This document shows positions 53,001 to 61,002 of a stretch of 64,000 bases of DNA, piece after piece. The notes below the pieces were generated by a model. That model was not told the origin of the DNA and did not search any database. It was given only the letters and a program-made list of their open reading frames with translations. Both the position numbers and the translations under genes were made by a program. Source of the stretch: Methylococcus geothermalis. GTDB lineage: Bacteria > Pseudomonadota > Gammaproteobacteria > Methylococcales > Methylococcaceae. Positions within the stretch are counted from its first letter, which is position 1. Each line of letters opens with the position of its first letter. The stretch is taken from the NCBI RefSeq assembly GCF_012769535.1, contig NZ_CP046565.1, positions 1,874,501 through 1,938,500 on the forward strand, read 5' to 3'.

Positions 53001-53398
53001 TTTCCCAATGGCTTTCCATTTTGACGATGGAGGGCGCCCATTTCGTCAGCCTGCAATACACCGATTGCCGTGACGAGCTTCAAGCTTTGACCGAACGGCA
53101 CGGGATTATCGTCCATCATTGGCAGGACGCGATTGACGACTACGACGAGACGGCGGCTCTGGTTTCGGCCTTGGACCAGGTTGTCACGGTATGTACTTCG
53201 ATCGTCCATCTGGCGGGGGCTCTAGGTCGGCCTGCCTGGGTGCTTGTACCGACCATCCCCGAATGGCGATATCTCGATTCCGGAGCGTCCATGCCGTGGT
53301 ACCCTTCCGTACGGCTCTTCCGCCAGCGTCGGCCAGGGGCATGGCGGGAGGTGGTGGAAGAGATCGGGCATAGTCTGAGAAGCATCCCTCGCCCGTAG
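50027..53398 (+). CDS. Double-module TPR-glycosyltransferase
   Basis: A 1123-residue protein made of two tandem TPR-plus-GT-B modules. Module 1: TPR at about residues 45-300, transferase at about 305-580 with VYAEQGIGDEIMLAGCFPD and HFVNLQYTDCRTEL. Module 2: TPR at about 600-830, transferase at about 840-1120 with VFGEQGLGDEIMFASCLPD and HFVSLQYTDCRDEL. Each resembles the single-module paralogue at 45601. The duplication is internal rather than a read-through because the linker (about 570-610) is continuous. The ATG at 50027 gives an N-terminus (MLLRLLKDL) like that of the paralogue (MLARVFKRA). Confidence 0.83.
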   Translation: MLLRLLKDLCFADGAKGAHEAGAGAFPLPGVRPSPVGGEESTDSDEAAMAQLYQQAEKGLAEGDLVLAETCCQKILNLRPEAALAYLHLARVRLAQGRLPEASECLNRAESTPGLDLKTHNRIGIVWLDLDDCARAETRFRSILAADGTHAYAWCNLGIALQRKGDLEEALTCFRRALKLKPDFADAMHNGGLLLRDLGRPGEALAMLERAVSLKPGFALAHANIGVLHQDLGDIVQALADFDRALELEPESGDIHLTKAHLLLSSGRFREGWEEQEYRRLAPEFPRDRFPFPEWQGEDLTGRNLLVYAEQGIGDEIMLAGCFPDLFAKGGRWVIECDPRLESLYRRSFPQAEFAGKRFKKPDTWLEAFRPIDLQIPVGSLPRFFRNEEADFPRHSGYLVADPQRIGRWKERLAALGPGLKIGLSWRGGTSRTNAYLRSIPLENWLPLLSQSNAHFVNLQYTDCRTELDSLHARHGIRIHSWREMETDYEETAALVASLDLVISVCTAVVHLAGALGVPVWVLVPNSPGWRYMRDRDHLPWYPSARLFRQAVPRDWAPVLRRVAAEFLHLANDRGPFNEGVGPRIQASSPAVAVSKAEKFYHQGLVEKSNKNIESAISCLERAIDVDPEYVPAYSMLGTLYFERGEITEADYCFHMGLRYAPGSGELLLGLARNCVSRGERREAIPLLEDAGAGNWDSADFLSRLALYWGELDETDRAVDIWNRVLEIRPADASAYNNLGLQWLFGKGDAEYARRCFENALALKPELAEARFNLYTALMYLGRTEEAVAGFDQMAEGDYQQSSRFHRAVALLKKGRFGMGWSDYGSRWGYRGAPHRPSHFPDWQGDSCRDQTLLVFGEQGLGDEIMFASCLPDLRARVEGRILLRCNDRLKSLFKRSFPGFDVVEAPVGNGGRQDTADGHRIDWQVAIGDLPGFFRKDEASFPHHAGYLRPAPERVAYWRARLSALGEGPKIGISWQGGQAKTRRQLRSIPLSQWLSILTMEGAHFVSLQYTDCRDELQALTERHGIIVHHWQDAIDDYDETAALVSALDQVVTVCTSIVHLAGALGRPAWVLVPTIPEWRYLDSGASMPWYPSVRLFRQRRPGAWREVVEEIGHSLRSIPRP

Positions 53399-53457
53399 CC
53401 TTGGAACCCGCGACCACGACCTTTCGGTAAGGCCGTGCGTCTGCTATGTTTATGCAA

Positions 53458-53471
53458 GTGACGCAAGTCAC
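53458..53471. promoter_or_regulatory. Dyad in the pilA leader
   Basis: GTGAC-GCAA-GTCAC, a perfect 5-bp dyad, lies 36 bases before the pilA start codon and could be a regulator site. A very strong Shine-Dalgarno (AAGGAG at 53497-53502) follows. I did not find a convincing sigma-54 element, which controls pilA in many relatives. Confidence 0.35.
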
Positions 53472-53507
53472 ATTCACCCGCAAACAGGACGATAAAAAGG
53501 AGATGAT

Positions 53508-53921
53508 ATGAAAGCGGTACAAAGAGGTTTCACACTGATCGAACTCATGATCGTGGTGGCGATCATCGGCATCCTCGCTGCGGTTGCCTTGCCGGCTTAC
53601 CAGGACTATTCGGTTCGGGCCAAGGTTTCCGAGCTAATCCTTGCGGCATCCAAATATCGAACGGATATCACTGAAAAATGCCAGCTTGCCACTAGTTGCG
53701 ACGCCGCAGGCACAAGTTTGACGGTTACGTTCGGAGGAAAGATTACCGGTGGCAGTGTGGCAGATAACGGTGTGGTGACGATCGCTGGGAGCACCGCAAC
53801 GGACAGCGTAGGGGCTAATGTAACCATCGTGCTGACGCCGAGCTGGAATTCGACTCTCGGAACCGCCGTTTGGAGCTGCACGGGGACTCCTGCCAGATAT
53901 GTTCCTGGCTCTTGTCGCTAA
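53508..53921 (+). CDS. pilA: Type IVa major pilin
   Basis: A 137-residue prepilin. A short basic leader ends MKAVQRG, with the prepilin peptidase site G/F and the signature [27 protein letters not shown], including Glu5 of the mature protein. Two Cys near the end (WSCTGTP and PGSC) match the D-region disulfide, with another pair at CQLATSC. The ATG is set by AAGGAG six bases upstream. A terminator follows. Neighbouring glycosyltransferases on both sides raise the possibility of pilin glycosylation. Confidence 0.95.
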   Translation: MKAVQRGFTLIELMIVVAIIGILAAVALPAYQDYSVRAKVSELILAASKYRTDITEKCQLATSCDAAGTSLTVTFGGKITGGSVADNGVVTIAGSTATDSVGANVTIVLTPSWNSTLGTAVWSCTGTPARYVPGSCR

Positions 53922-53945
53922 CGGACAACAATCCATTAGGTCTAG

Positions 53946-53973
53946 AGGCGCCCCTTTTTGGGGCGCTTTTTTT
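53946..53973 (+). terminator. Rho-independent terminator of pilA
   Basis: Stem GCGCCCC (53948-53954) and GGGGCGC (53960-53966), extendable by two pairs, with a TTTTT loop and a seven-T tract (53967-53973). It lies 26 bases after the pilA stop and touches the 3' end of the convergent glycosyltransferase gene. Confidence 0.92.
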
Positions 53974-56008
53974 ACGCGGCCCCTGGATTTTCCATACACC
54001 AGGTTTTCCAGAAGAACCGATACGTTCGTTCCAGTTCGCCAGCAAACCCGCGGTGGTCGATCAAGGGAGACCGGAGAAACCGCGGTCTCAGGTCCGATCT
54101 CCATCGTTCGAGTTTCGTCCAATCATTGCCGAGGCCAAGCGCGATGGAGACGTAGTCGGTTTTCGTTCTGGCGACCAGATCCGGCAGTTCCAGATTCATC
54201 AACATGGCGAGCGTCTGGCGGCCCACCAGCCGCTGCTGTTCCAGTGTGACGACCGGCACCCCCATCCACAAGGCGTCGAAACTGGTCAATCCGCCGCAAT
54301 AGGGGAAGGGATCGAGCGCGATGTCGATTTCGCGGTAGGTCTGCGCGAACTTTTCCAGTGGCATCGCGGGCCGAAGATCAAGCCGATACGGGTCCATCCC
54401 CCGCTCGACACAAAGAGCGCGAAATCTCTCGAGGTTGAGCTTGTCGCACAGCGCGACTGTTTGAATAAGCAAGCGGCTGGTGGGCGACGCCGCCAAAATT
54501 TCTGCCCAGAGGTCGAGTACTTGGGTGTTGATCTTTGCCAGATTGTTGAGACAGCCGAAGGTGATGTAACCGTTCCGCCTGGCCGGCAATGCCCCTACCT
54601 CCGGCATGTCGGGATAGGGGTGGTAATAGAGACGGGTATGCGGCATGCGGTGCAGCCGCTCGGAGAAATACTGTTTCTGATCCGGCGGTGATGAATACGG
54701 ATCGGTGATGAACCAGTCCATCGTGGCCAGCCCTGTGGTATCGAAATAGCCGAGCCAACTCACCTGCACCGGCGCTGGCTTTCGGGCGAGTACCAGAGGT
54801 CTGGTATTGGACGTGTGGCCGGATAGGTCGACGAGAATATCGATGCGGTCTTGCCGTATGATGTCGGCGATTTCATCGTCGGAAGCGCCATGAAGATGGC
54901 GCCAGTCATCCGAAAGCGCGGCAATCCTGCGGCTCATGTCGTCTTCCTTTTTTCCGATGTGATAACAAACGACCGAAAACCGGTCACGACTCCGGTGTTC
55001 GAGCATGGGCAGGAAATGGTGGCCGACGACATGCTGTCTAAGGTCCGGCGAGAGATAGCCTATCTTGAGCGGACGCTCTGGATCACGTTCATTCGCAAAT
55101 TTCGGGTTGAGCGGATAATGGGGTGATGCCAGTTGCTTCTCCCAGTTTCGCACTTCGGCTTCGTGCCTATCTGGTGTCAGATCCGGATCGTAATTCAGGC
55201 CGGCGAGCAACGCCGAAAATGCATGGAACTTGTCCGGTGCCGCCTTCACGCATAATCGATAGTGTTGCCTGGCTTCATCGGCTAAACCGAGCCGAATTTG
55301 GCAACGGGCGAGATTGTTACGTATCCCGACATGTTCGGGGTCGAGCTCGAGCAGCGCCTGGTACTGCGCGATGGCCTCGCTGAACCGGTTTCGGTGTTCC
55401 AGCGCCCTCGCCAGAATGACCCCCGCGGCATGACGTTCATAGCCCGACTTGGGTTTTGATTCGAGCAGCGCGATTGCCCTGTCCACCATTCCCGGTTCGT
55501 TTCGCATCGTTCCCGCTCCAACCAGGGCGGAGGCGAATGCGAGGCTGATGTCGCGTTCCTGCCTGATTTCCAACACCCGTTCGAATGCGGATACGGCTTC
55601 CGGATGACGCCCCGCTTCTATCAAAGCGAGCCCCAGGTTGATCCAGGCGTCCGCCCTTTCTGGATCCAGTTTCGTCGAATTTTGAAGCGCTTCAATTCCT
55701 GCTTCGGTGGCGCCGGACGCCAGAAGTGCATTGCCCAGATTGAAATGAAAAAGGCCATTGTCGGGGGCATGGCGGATCGCACTGGAAATGAGCTCCACCG
55801 CCCGATGCTGGTCACCTCTGCGGTGAGCAATGAAGCCTGCCAGGTGTAATGCCTCCGCATTCGCCGGATAGCGACCAAGGACTGAATTAACGATATCTTC
55901 TGCCGCATCGAGCTTCTCCGAGTTGATCAAATCGCTTGCAATGGCGATTTTTCGCCCATGCCGGAGGTCGAGCGAGATGTTAGCCGTTAATCGTCGCAAC
56001 ATTCCCAT
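53972..56008 (-). CDS. O-GlcNAc-transferase-like (GT41/SPINDLY-type) TPR glycosyltransferase
   Basis: A 678-residue protein. Residues about 30-290 are TPR repeats (AEALHLAGFIAHRRGDQHRAVELIS; EALQNSTKLDPERADAWINLGLALIEAGRHPEAVSAFERVL). Residues about 325-670 are a Glyco_transf_41 domain: LKIGYLSPDLRQHVVGHHFLPMLEH, DILVDLSGHTSNTRPLVLARKPAPVQVSWLGY, ITFGCLNNLAKIN and IDIALDPFPYCGGLTSFDALWMGVPVVTL. It is expected to modify Ser/Thr or Asn of proteins in the cytosol. The ATG at 56008 is the first start in homologous sequence (56002 is also possible). Convergent with pilA. Confidence 0.9.
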   Translation of the reverse strand: MGMLRRLTANISLDLRHGRKIAIASDLINSEKLDAAEDIVNSVLGRYPANAEALHLAGFIAHRRGDQHRAVELISSAIRHAPDNGLFHFNLGNALLASGATEAGIEALQNSTKLDPERADAWINLGLALIEAGRHPEAVSAFERVLEIRQERDISLAFASALVGAGTMRNEPGMVDRAIALLESKPKSGYERHAAGVILARALEHRNRFSEAIAQYQALLELDPEHVGIRNNLARCQIRLGLADEARQHYRLCVKAAPDKFHAFSALLAGLNYDPDLTPDRHEAEVRNWEKQLASPHYPLNPKFANERDPERPLKIGYLSPDLRQHVVGHHFLPMLEHRSRDRFSVVCYHIGKKEDDMSRRIAALSDDWRHLHGASDDEIADIIRQDRIDILVDLSGHTSNTRPLVLARKPAPVQVSWLGYFDTTGLATMDWFITDPYSSPPDQKQYFSERLHRMPHTRLYYHPYPDMPEVGALPARRNGYITFGCLNNLAKINTQVLDLWAEILAASPTSRLLIQTVALCDKLNLERFRALCVERGMDPYRLDLRPAMPLEKFAQTYREIDIALDPFPYCGGLTSFDALWMGVPVVTLEQQRLVGRQTLAMLMNLELPDLVARTKTDYVSIALGLGNDWTKLERWRSDLRPRFLRSPLIDHRGFAGELERTYRFFWKTWCMENPGAA

Positions 56009-56231
56009 TATATGGCTTTCCCAAACATCCCAGGGTAATCTAATCCTGTTTGAAAATTTCAGTGATATCAAAAGAGGAGCCTGTCTTTGCCTTCGCATCC
56101 TGATATGACAATAACATTCTGGCCCCTTCGTTTTTGAAACGTGGAAGATTTCGCATTCTTCCGCTGGCCGGTATCTCCCATCGCCTTTGGCGTTCGAGCG
56201 CCTGTCCTCGCGACGGGCGCGAGAGCGTTCT

Positions 56232-57926
56232 TTAGTCTCGGGCCTCCTGCTTTGCCAGCCGAGGCACATGGCGCTGTACCAGATAGATCGTGGTCAGCGG
56301 CAGGATCAGGCCGAGCAGGGCGACGGTGATGTAGAGTTCGCCGAGTTGGCTGTAGTCCGCGGGTATTTTGACGGCGCCGGTCACGCTGTCCTTCACTTCC
56401 CGAGTCACCGTGAAGATCTGGTTCAGGTATTTGGTGCCGAGCTGCGAGAGCGAGAGCGCCAGATTGGTGAATGCGGCCATGACGGCGAAGTAGGTGGCCT
56501 TGAGCGCCGACGGGGCGGAGCGGGCGATCCAGGTCAGCATGGGGATCATGGCGATCTGGCCGAGAGGCGATTCCAGCGCGGTGTCGATCAGGGCGATGGC
56601 GCGGGCGTCGATGAGGCCGTGGGTGAGTTTGGCGGTCCAGTGGTGGAAGCCATAGAACATGGCGATGTTCGGCAGGTACAGTACGGCGCCGGCGACGGTG
56701 AGCGCGCCGAACACGTAGATCACCGAGCGCTCGGCCATGAAGCGGCGGAAGATGAACATGCCGAACAGCGCAAGAGCACTGGCGAGCAGGGACAGCTTGG
56801 AGAGGAACTGCTGGTCGAAGCCGAGTTCGTCGATCATCCACCAGGTGGAGCCGGCGCCGCTGGTGGGGATGGCGCGGAACACGAAGATCACCGCAGCCGT
56901 GCCGAGGAGTTCGAGTCGGGCATCGGGCGACAGGTCTTCGGTGAGCTGCCGCATCAGGAACAGAACGATGCCCATCGAGCCGGCGAAAACGATCTCGGCG
57001 CTGAATTGGAAATCGGCCAGGCCCATGACGACCGAAAACGCGAGGAAAGCGAGGCTGCCGCCGAGTATCCACCCGTTCACCTCGGGGGTTTCCATTTGCG
57101 TGGCCTGGAGCCGTTGGATGGCGTCCGTTTCGAAACCCTGGGCGGCGAGGCGCCTGGCCTCCCTGTGCTTGAGCATCTCGGAGAGCCAGACGCCCCCGAT
57201 GGAAACCACGGGGATGATCAGGGCCAGTCGGTAGATTTCGAGGTAGATCTCCTTCTTCTGCGCCAGGCTCATGCCTTCGACGCCGCTGAACATGAGCACG
57301 TTGACGGCGGCGACCAGCAGAGTGCCGCTGATGATGGCAACGCGGCCCAGGGTCTGCATGGTGGTGTGGGCGAGCTTGAGCTGCTCCGCCGGCACGGGGT
57401 GGCCTGCCTCGTCGACGCGGGGCACGGCTTCCACGGTCATGGCATCGGCCACCGTGTCCTGGATGACGTAGCCCATCGGGGCCAGCAGGACGGACAGCAC
57501 GTACCAGCTTTCGGGCGACATGATTTCGCGCATCGCCGCCGGCTTGGCCAGCAGTCCGATCATGATGATGAGGCTCAGGGCGACGAGTCCCGCGCCAAGG
57601 TAGATCAGACGGCCCTTGTGGCGCCAGAGCAGGTCCACGAGGTGCCCCATGGGCATCTTCATCGCCCAGGGCAGCATGGCCCAGAAGCCGAGCGCGGCCA
57701 GGAATTCTGCGGACAGGCCCAAATATTCCTTGACGAAGAAGGTGCCGACGATGCCGGTGAGCCCGGAGATGCCGGCGGCCAGATAGACCATGAGCGGCGG
57801 CAGGTAGCTGAGCCGCACCTCCCGGCCGAGTTCGAGGATGTTGGCGTCGAGCCATTGCCGTACCAGGCCGGCGTGGGTGGCGATGGATTCGCGGTCGTGG
57901 GGGGATTGGTCTTCCGGGAACTGCAT
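56232..57926 (-). CDS. Major-facilitator transporter, BT1/folate-biopterin-like
   Basis: A 564-residue polytopic membrane protein with 12 or more helices. ALGFWAMLPWAMKMPMGHLVDLL and GYVIQDTVADAMTVEAVPR resemble the BT1 (folate-biopterin) branch of the major facilitator superfamily; the remainder is hydrophobic with an insertion of about 40 charged residues (KHREARRLAAQGFETDAIQRLQ). Substrate is unknown. It lies 19 bases downstream of the cytochrome c gene in the same direction, so it could move a substrate related to the sulfur oxidoreductase. The ATG at 57926 gives a cytosolic N-terminus; the longer frame upstream is antisense noise. Confidence 0.75.
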   Translation of the reverse strand: MQFPEDQSPHDRESIATHAGLVRQWLDANILELGREVRLSYLPPLMVYLAAGISGLTGIVGTFFVKEYLGLSAEFLAALGFWAMLPWAMKMPMGHLVDLLWRHKGRLIYLGAGLVALSLIIMIGLLAKPAAMREIMSPESWYVLSVLLAPMGYVIQDTVADAMTVEAVPRVDEAGHPVPAEQLKLAHTTMQTLGRVAIISGTLLVAAVNVLMFSGVEGMSLAQKKEIYLEIYRLALIIPVVSIGGVWLSEMLKHREARRLAAQGFETDAIQRLQATQMETPEVNGWILGGSLAFLAFSVVMGLADFQFSAEIVFAGSMGIVLFLMRQLTEDLSPDARLELLGTAAVIFVFRAIPTSGAGSTWWMIDELGFDQQFLSKLSLLASALALFGMFIFRRFMAERSVIYVFGALTVAGAVLYLPNIAMFYGFHHWTAKLTHGLIDARAIALIDTALESPLGQIAMIPMLTWIARSAPSALKATYFAVMAAFTNLALSLSQLGTKYLNQIFTVTREVKDSVTGAVKIPADYSQLGELYITVALLGLILPLTTIYLVQRHVPRLAKQEARD

Positions 57927-57945
57927 GGTCGTTTGGATAAAGAGT

Positions 57946-58482
57946 TCAGCGGGGTTGCCGTTCGGGGTAAACCCAGACGAAGCCGGCGGCATTCGGCATG
58001 CGGATTTTCGGCAGCGTCGCCGCGTCGAGCCGGTCGTGTTCGCCGATGATGCCGTTGGCGTGGAGGAGGTAGGCCGTGACGGCATAGACCTCGTCGTTGC
58101 CTAACGAGCGCGGGGCGTCCAGCGGCATGGCGCGGCGGATGAAATCGAAGACCGTGCTGGCATAGGGCCAGTAAGTGCCGATGGTCTTGTCGGGTTCGGC
58201 GCTGGTCAGGGGATTGCGGCCTCCGGCCAGCTCCTCGGCGCTGCCGCCGCTGCCGTTGGGGCCGTGGCAGGCGGCGCACTTGGCGTCGTAAACGGCCTTG
58301 CCTTCGACTGCCGTGCCCTGGCCGGGCGGAAGTCCGGTGCCGTCGGGGAAGACGGTGATGTCCAGGGCGGAGATCGCGGCCGCTTCCAGGGGTTGTCCCA
58401 GGCGCGGGCCTTCGGGGGCGGCGTGTGCCGGGGCGTTGGCGACAGCGAGAAGCAGGGTGAGGGTCAGGTCACGCATGGACAT
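57946..58482 (-). CDS. SoxD/SorB-like periplasmic c-type cytochrome
   Basis: A 178-residue exported monohaem cytochrome. The signal peptide (LTLTLLLAVANAPAHAAP) is followed by a 40-residue linker and the haem site CAACH at residues 69-73; the distal Met is in FDFIRRAMPLDAP, the phrase shared by SoxD and SorB. It would take electrons from the upstream molybdenum enzyme. The ATG at 58482 overlaps the 3' end of that gene by 14 bases, so the two subunits are coupled. Confidence 0.87.
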   Translation of the reverse strand: MSMRDLTLTLLLAVANAPAHAAPEGPRLGQPLEAAAISALDITVFPDGTGLPPGQGTAVEGKAVYDAKCAACHGPNGSGGSAEELAGGRNPLTSAEPDKTIGTYWPYASTVFDFIRRAMPLDAPRSLGNDEVYAVTAYLLHANGIIGEHDRLDAATLPKIRMPNAAGFVWVYPERQPR

Positions 58483-59731
58483 GGCTGACGCTCCCGTCGG
58501 CGGCGACGGCCCAGGACACGATCGCGTTGTAATGGAAATAGCCGTGGCGGCCGCGTTCGGCGACCAGGATCTGGCGTTCGGGCTGGACGTAGCCGGTTTC
58601 GTCGGTGGCCCGGCTCTTGAGGATGGCGGGAGAACCGTCCCAGCGCCAGGACAGGCGGAAGCGGGTGAAGCACTTGGGCAGCACGGGCGAGTCGAGCGCC
58701 GCGTCCTGCCAGGTCTTGCCGCCATCAGTCGAGACTTCCACCCGCCGGATCGCGCCCCGGCCGCTCCAGGCCAGCCCGGAGATCGGGTGCAGGCCGGGGC
58801 CGGGCAGGGCCTGGCCGGCGGAGGGGCGGGTGATCAGCGATTTGGCTTCCATGACGAAGCTGAACTGCCGGGCCTGGCCGGAGGGCAGCAGTTCGGTGTA
58901 CTTGGCGGTTTCGTTGCGCGCCATCGCCGGCTGATCGGCGAGCTGCAATCGGTGCAGCCATTTGACGTTGGTGACGCCTTCCCAGCCGGGCAGGACCAGC
59001 CGCAGCGGATAGCCGTTCTCGGGCCGCAGCCGCTCGCCGTTCTGGTACAGGGCGAGCAGGGCATCGTCCAGCGCCTTGTCCAGCGGGATGCTGACGTTCA
59101 TCGCCGCGGCGTCGGCGCCTTCGGCGATCAGCCATTGGGCGTTCGGCTGCAGGCCGCACTCCGCCAGCACGGTGGCCAGCGGAACCCCGGTCCATTCGCT
59201 GCAGGACGCCAGTCCGTGGATGTTGCCCGCGGGCGCCTGCATCGGCTCCTGGTGCCAGCCGGCATTGCTGTTGCCGCCGCATTCGATGAAACACAGGCGC
59301 GAGGTCATCGGGTAGCGCAGCAGGTCGTCGATGCCGAAGCTCAAGGCCTTGCCGACCCGTCCATGCACCGCGAGCCGATGTACGGCGGGATCGATCTGCG
59401 GCACGCCGTTGTGGTGGCGCTCGAAATGCAGGCCGCTGGGGGTGACGATGCCTTCCAGCCGCTCCAGCGGTGTCCAGGAAATCCCGTTCCCCGGCGCATC
59501 GGCATTGGCCGCGATCCAGCGGATGACGGCGCGCTCGTGCGGCGAGGGCTGGCCGTAGTTGGAAAGCGGAGCACCGGGCCGGGTCATCCAGGGCGGGGGA
59601 GGCACCGCCTGGGCGGTGCCGGCCAGCGCGGCGCCGGTGACGGCCAGGCCGGCTTTCAGGAAGCGGCGGCGCTCCGGTTCGGTGCCAGCGGTTTCGGACG
59701 GAGGGGTGCGGGGTTCGATGTAGGGCTTCAT
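58469..59731 (-). CDS. SoxC/SorA-like molybdenum sulfite (sulfane) dehydrogenase subunit
   Basis: A 420-residue molybdopterin oxidoreductase of the sulfite-oxidase fold. A twin-arginine signal (ERRRFLKAG, residues 20-28) directs folded export. The Mo-ligand Cys is in CFIECGGNS (C151). The C-terminal Mo-co dimerisation domain shows RRVEVSTDGGKTW. SoxC acts with SoxD on protein-bound sulfane in the Sox pathway, SorA on free sulfite; the length and signal favour SoxC, but no soxXYZAB genes are near. The ATG at 59731 is chosen over GTG at 59764. Confidence 0.87.
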   Translation of the reverse strand: MKPYIEPRTPPSETAGTEPERRRFLKAGLAVTGAALAGTAQAVPPPPWMTRPGAPLSNYGQPSPHERAVIRWIAANADAPGNGISWTPLERLEGIVTPSGLHFERHHNGVPQIDPAVHRLAVHGRVGKALSFGIDDLLRYPMTSRLCFIECGGNSNAGWHQEPMQAPAGNIHGLASCSEWTGVPLATVLAECGLQPNAQWLIAEGADAAAMNVSIPLDKALDDALLALYQNGERLRPENGYPLRLVLPGWEGVTNVKWLHRLQLADQPAMARNETAKYTELLPSGQARQFSFVMEAKSLITRPSAGQALPGPGLHPISGLAWSGRGAIRRVEVSTDGGKTWQDAALDSPVLPKCFTRFRLSWRWDGSPAILKSRATDETGYVQPERQILVAERGRHGYFHYNAIVSWAVAADGSVSHVHA

Positions 59732-60099
59732 GTCGGGTTTTTCGTTATCTAAGGGCCGGCGCACGTGGGTTCCATTTCAGCCGCATCCGGCGGAACCCGA
59801 AAAGACGGTTTCGCCCTACCTACGATGAGGACCTCCTGAGCCCGCAGGATGAAGGCGCCGAGTTTGGCTTCCGATGGCGTTTCTTTATGCCGGGGGGTGC
59901 GCTTGCGCCGGTCGGTTTCCGAACGAATGTGTGGGTATCCCATGTCATGGTGGCCATTTCCGTACCTCAGCATCCTTCTACAGTCTTACAAAATTCCGAC
60001 TTCGGCGCCACAGCGTAGGATATCCCACTCGGCCCAGGGTTTTTATTGCCCGCCGCCTAAGTTAATTTAAGCCCATCACAACGAAACGGAGGTCTGGGT
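59732..60099. other. Divergent intergenic region
   Basis: About 370 bases between soxC-like and DUF2232 genes. It contains an inverted pair GGGTTCC (59767-59773) and GGAACCC (59792-59798) with further self-complementary bases inside, and an AT-rich patch around 60050-60075 ahead of the plus-strand gene. A small open frame (60 to 70 codons) exists but has no coding look. No riboswitch was recognised. Confidence 0.4.
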
Positions 60100-61002
60100 A
60101 TGCGTGAGGTCATGCGGGATTTTGCCGGGCTGATCATGCGGGGGACGGGCTTTGCCTTCCTCATCGCGGGCCTGTTGGGCATGCTGTCGCTGTATTTTCT
60201 CCCGGCCGCATCGTTCAGCGCGGCGGCTGTCGGCCTGGTCGCCCTGCGTCTGGGAACGGCCAGGGGCGTTTTTCTGGCGCTGGCGATCGCGGTGCCGGTG
60301 GCGGCCTGCGGCTACCTGTTTCCGCCGCGGCCGGGTCTGGAGCTTCCCCTGCTGGTCCTGCTTTGCCCGCTGGTGCTCGGCGCGGCCGCCCTGCTGCTTC
60401 GGGGCGGCAAACAGGGCCCTGCGCTGCTGTTCATCGGCGCGGTGTGCATGGCCGGCGTCATCGCCATAGAACTGATTTCGGGCGATGCCACGGCATTCTG
60501 GCGGAGCTGGCTGCAACATGCGGTGAAGGGAGTCAGGGGCGCGACCGTTCAAGGATTCGAAGAGAACGGCACGCTGGTGCTGATGAACGGCCTCATGGCT
60601 TTCCTGATCGGCGGCACTGCCTTTCTGACGCTGCTGCTGGCGCGCTGGTGGCAATCCCTGCTGTACAACCCGGACCAGTTCGGGCCGGAGTTCCAGCGGC
60701 TTCGACTGCCCCGCCCGGCCCTGGCGGCGGCCGTGGCGCTGGTCGTCATCGCCCATTTCTGGCGCCCGGCGCTTCAGATGCATCTTCTGCTGGTGGGCAT
60801 CATGGTGTACGCATTCCAGGGTTTGGCCGTGGTGCACGGCGTGGTGGCTCAGCGCGGGATCGGCTGGATCGGCTGGCTGCCGCCGTATCTCGCCTTGGTG
60901 TTCGTACCGCAGTTCGGCACCGTCGGATTGGCGGCGCTGGGTGCCGTCGATGCGCTGGCGAATTTCCGGCGCCTGCCCGCGGCGAAGAGCCGGACGCCGT
61001 GA
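60100..61002 (+). CDS. DUF2232-family membrane protein
   Basis: A 300-residue protein with eight or so hydrophobic helices (GTGFAFLIAGLLGMLSLYFLP; GVFLALAIAVPVAACGYLF; LLLVGIMVYAFQGLAVVHGVV), matching the DUF2232 (YybS-like) family of uncharacterised membrane proteins. The C-terminal WIGWLPPYLALVFVPQ segment is characteristic. The stop overlaps the GTG start of the rhomboid gene, so the two membrane proteins are translated together. Confidence 0.83.
   Translation: MREVMRDFAGLIMRGTGFAFLIAGLLGMLSLYFLPAASFSAAAVGLVALRLGTARGVFLALAIAVPVAACGYLFPPRPGLELPLLVLLCPLVLGAAALLLRGGKQGPALLFIGAVCMAGVIAIELISGDATAFWRSWLQHAVKGVRGATVQGFEENGTLVLMNGLMAFLIGGTAFLTLLLARWWQSLLYNPDQFGPEFQRLRLPRPALAAAVALVVIAHFWRPALQMHLLLVGIMVYAFQGLAVVHGVVAQRGIGWIGWLPPYLALVFVPQFGTVGLAALGAVDALANFRRLPAAKSRTP

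Noticed and set aside
56187-58049. Long plus-strand open frame opposite the BT1-like transporter
   Set aside because: Translation is a low-complexity His/Asp/Gln/Glu mixture; the minus strand encodes a normal membrane protein.
59848-60070. Small open frames before the DUF2232 gene
   Set aside because: No coding bias, no ribosome sites and no recognisable sequence; treated as intergenic.
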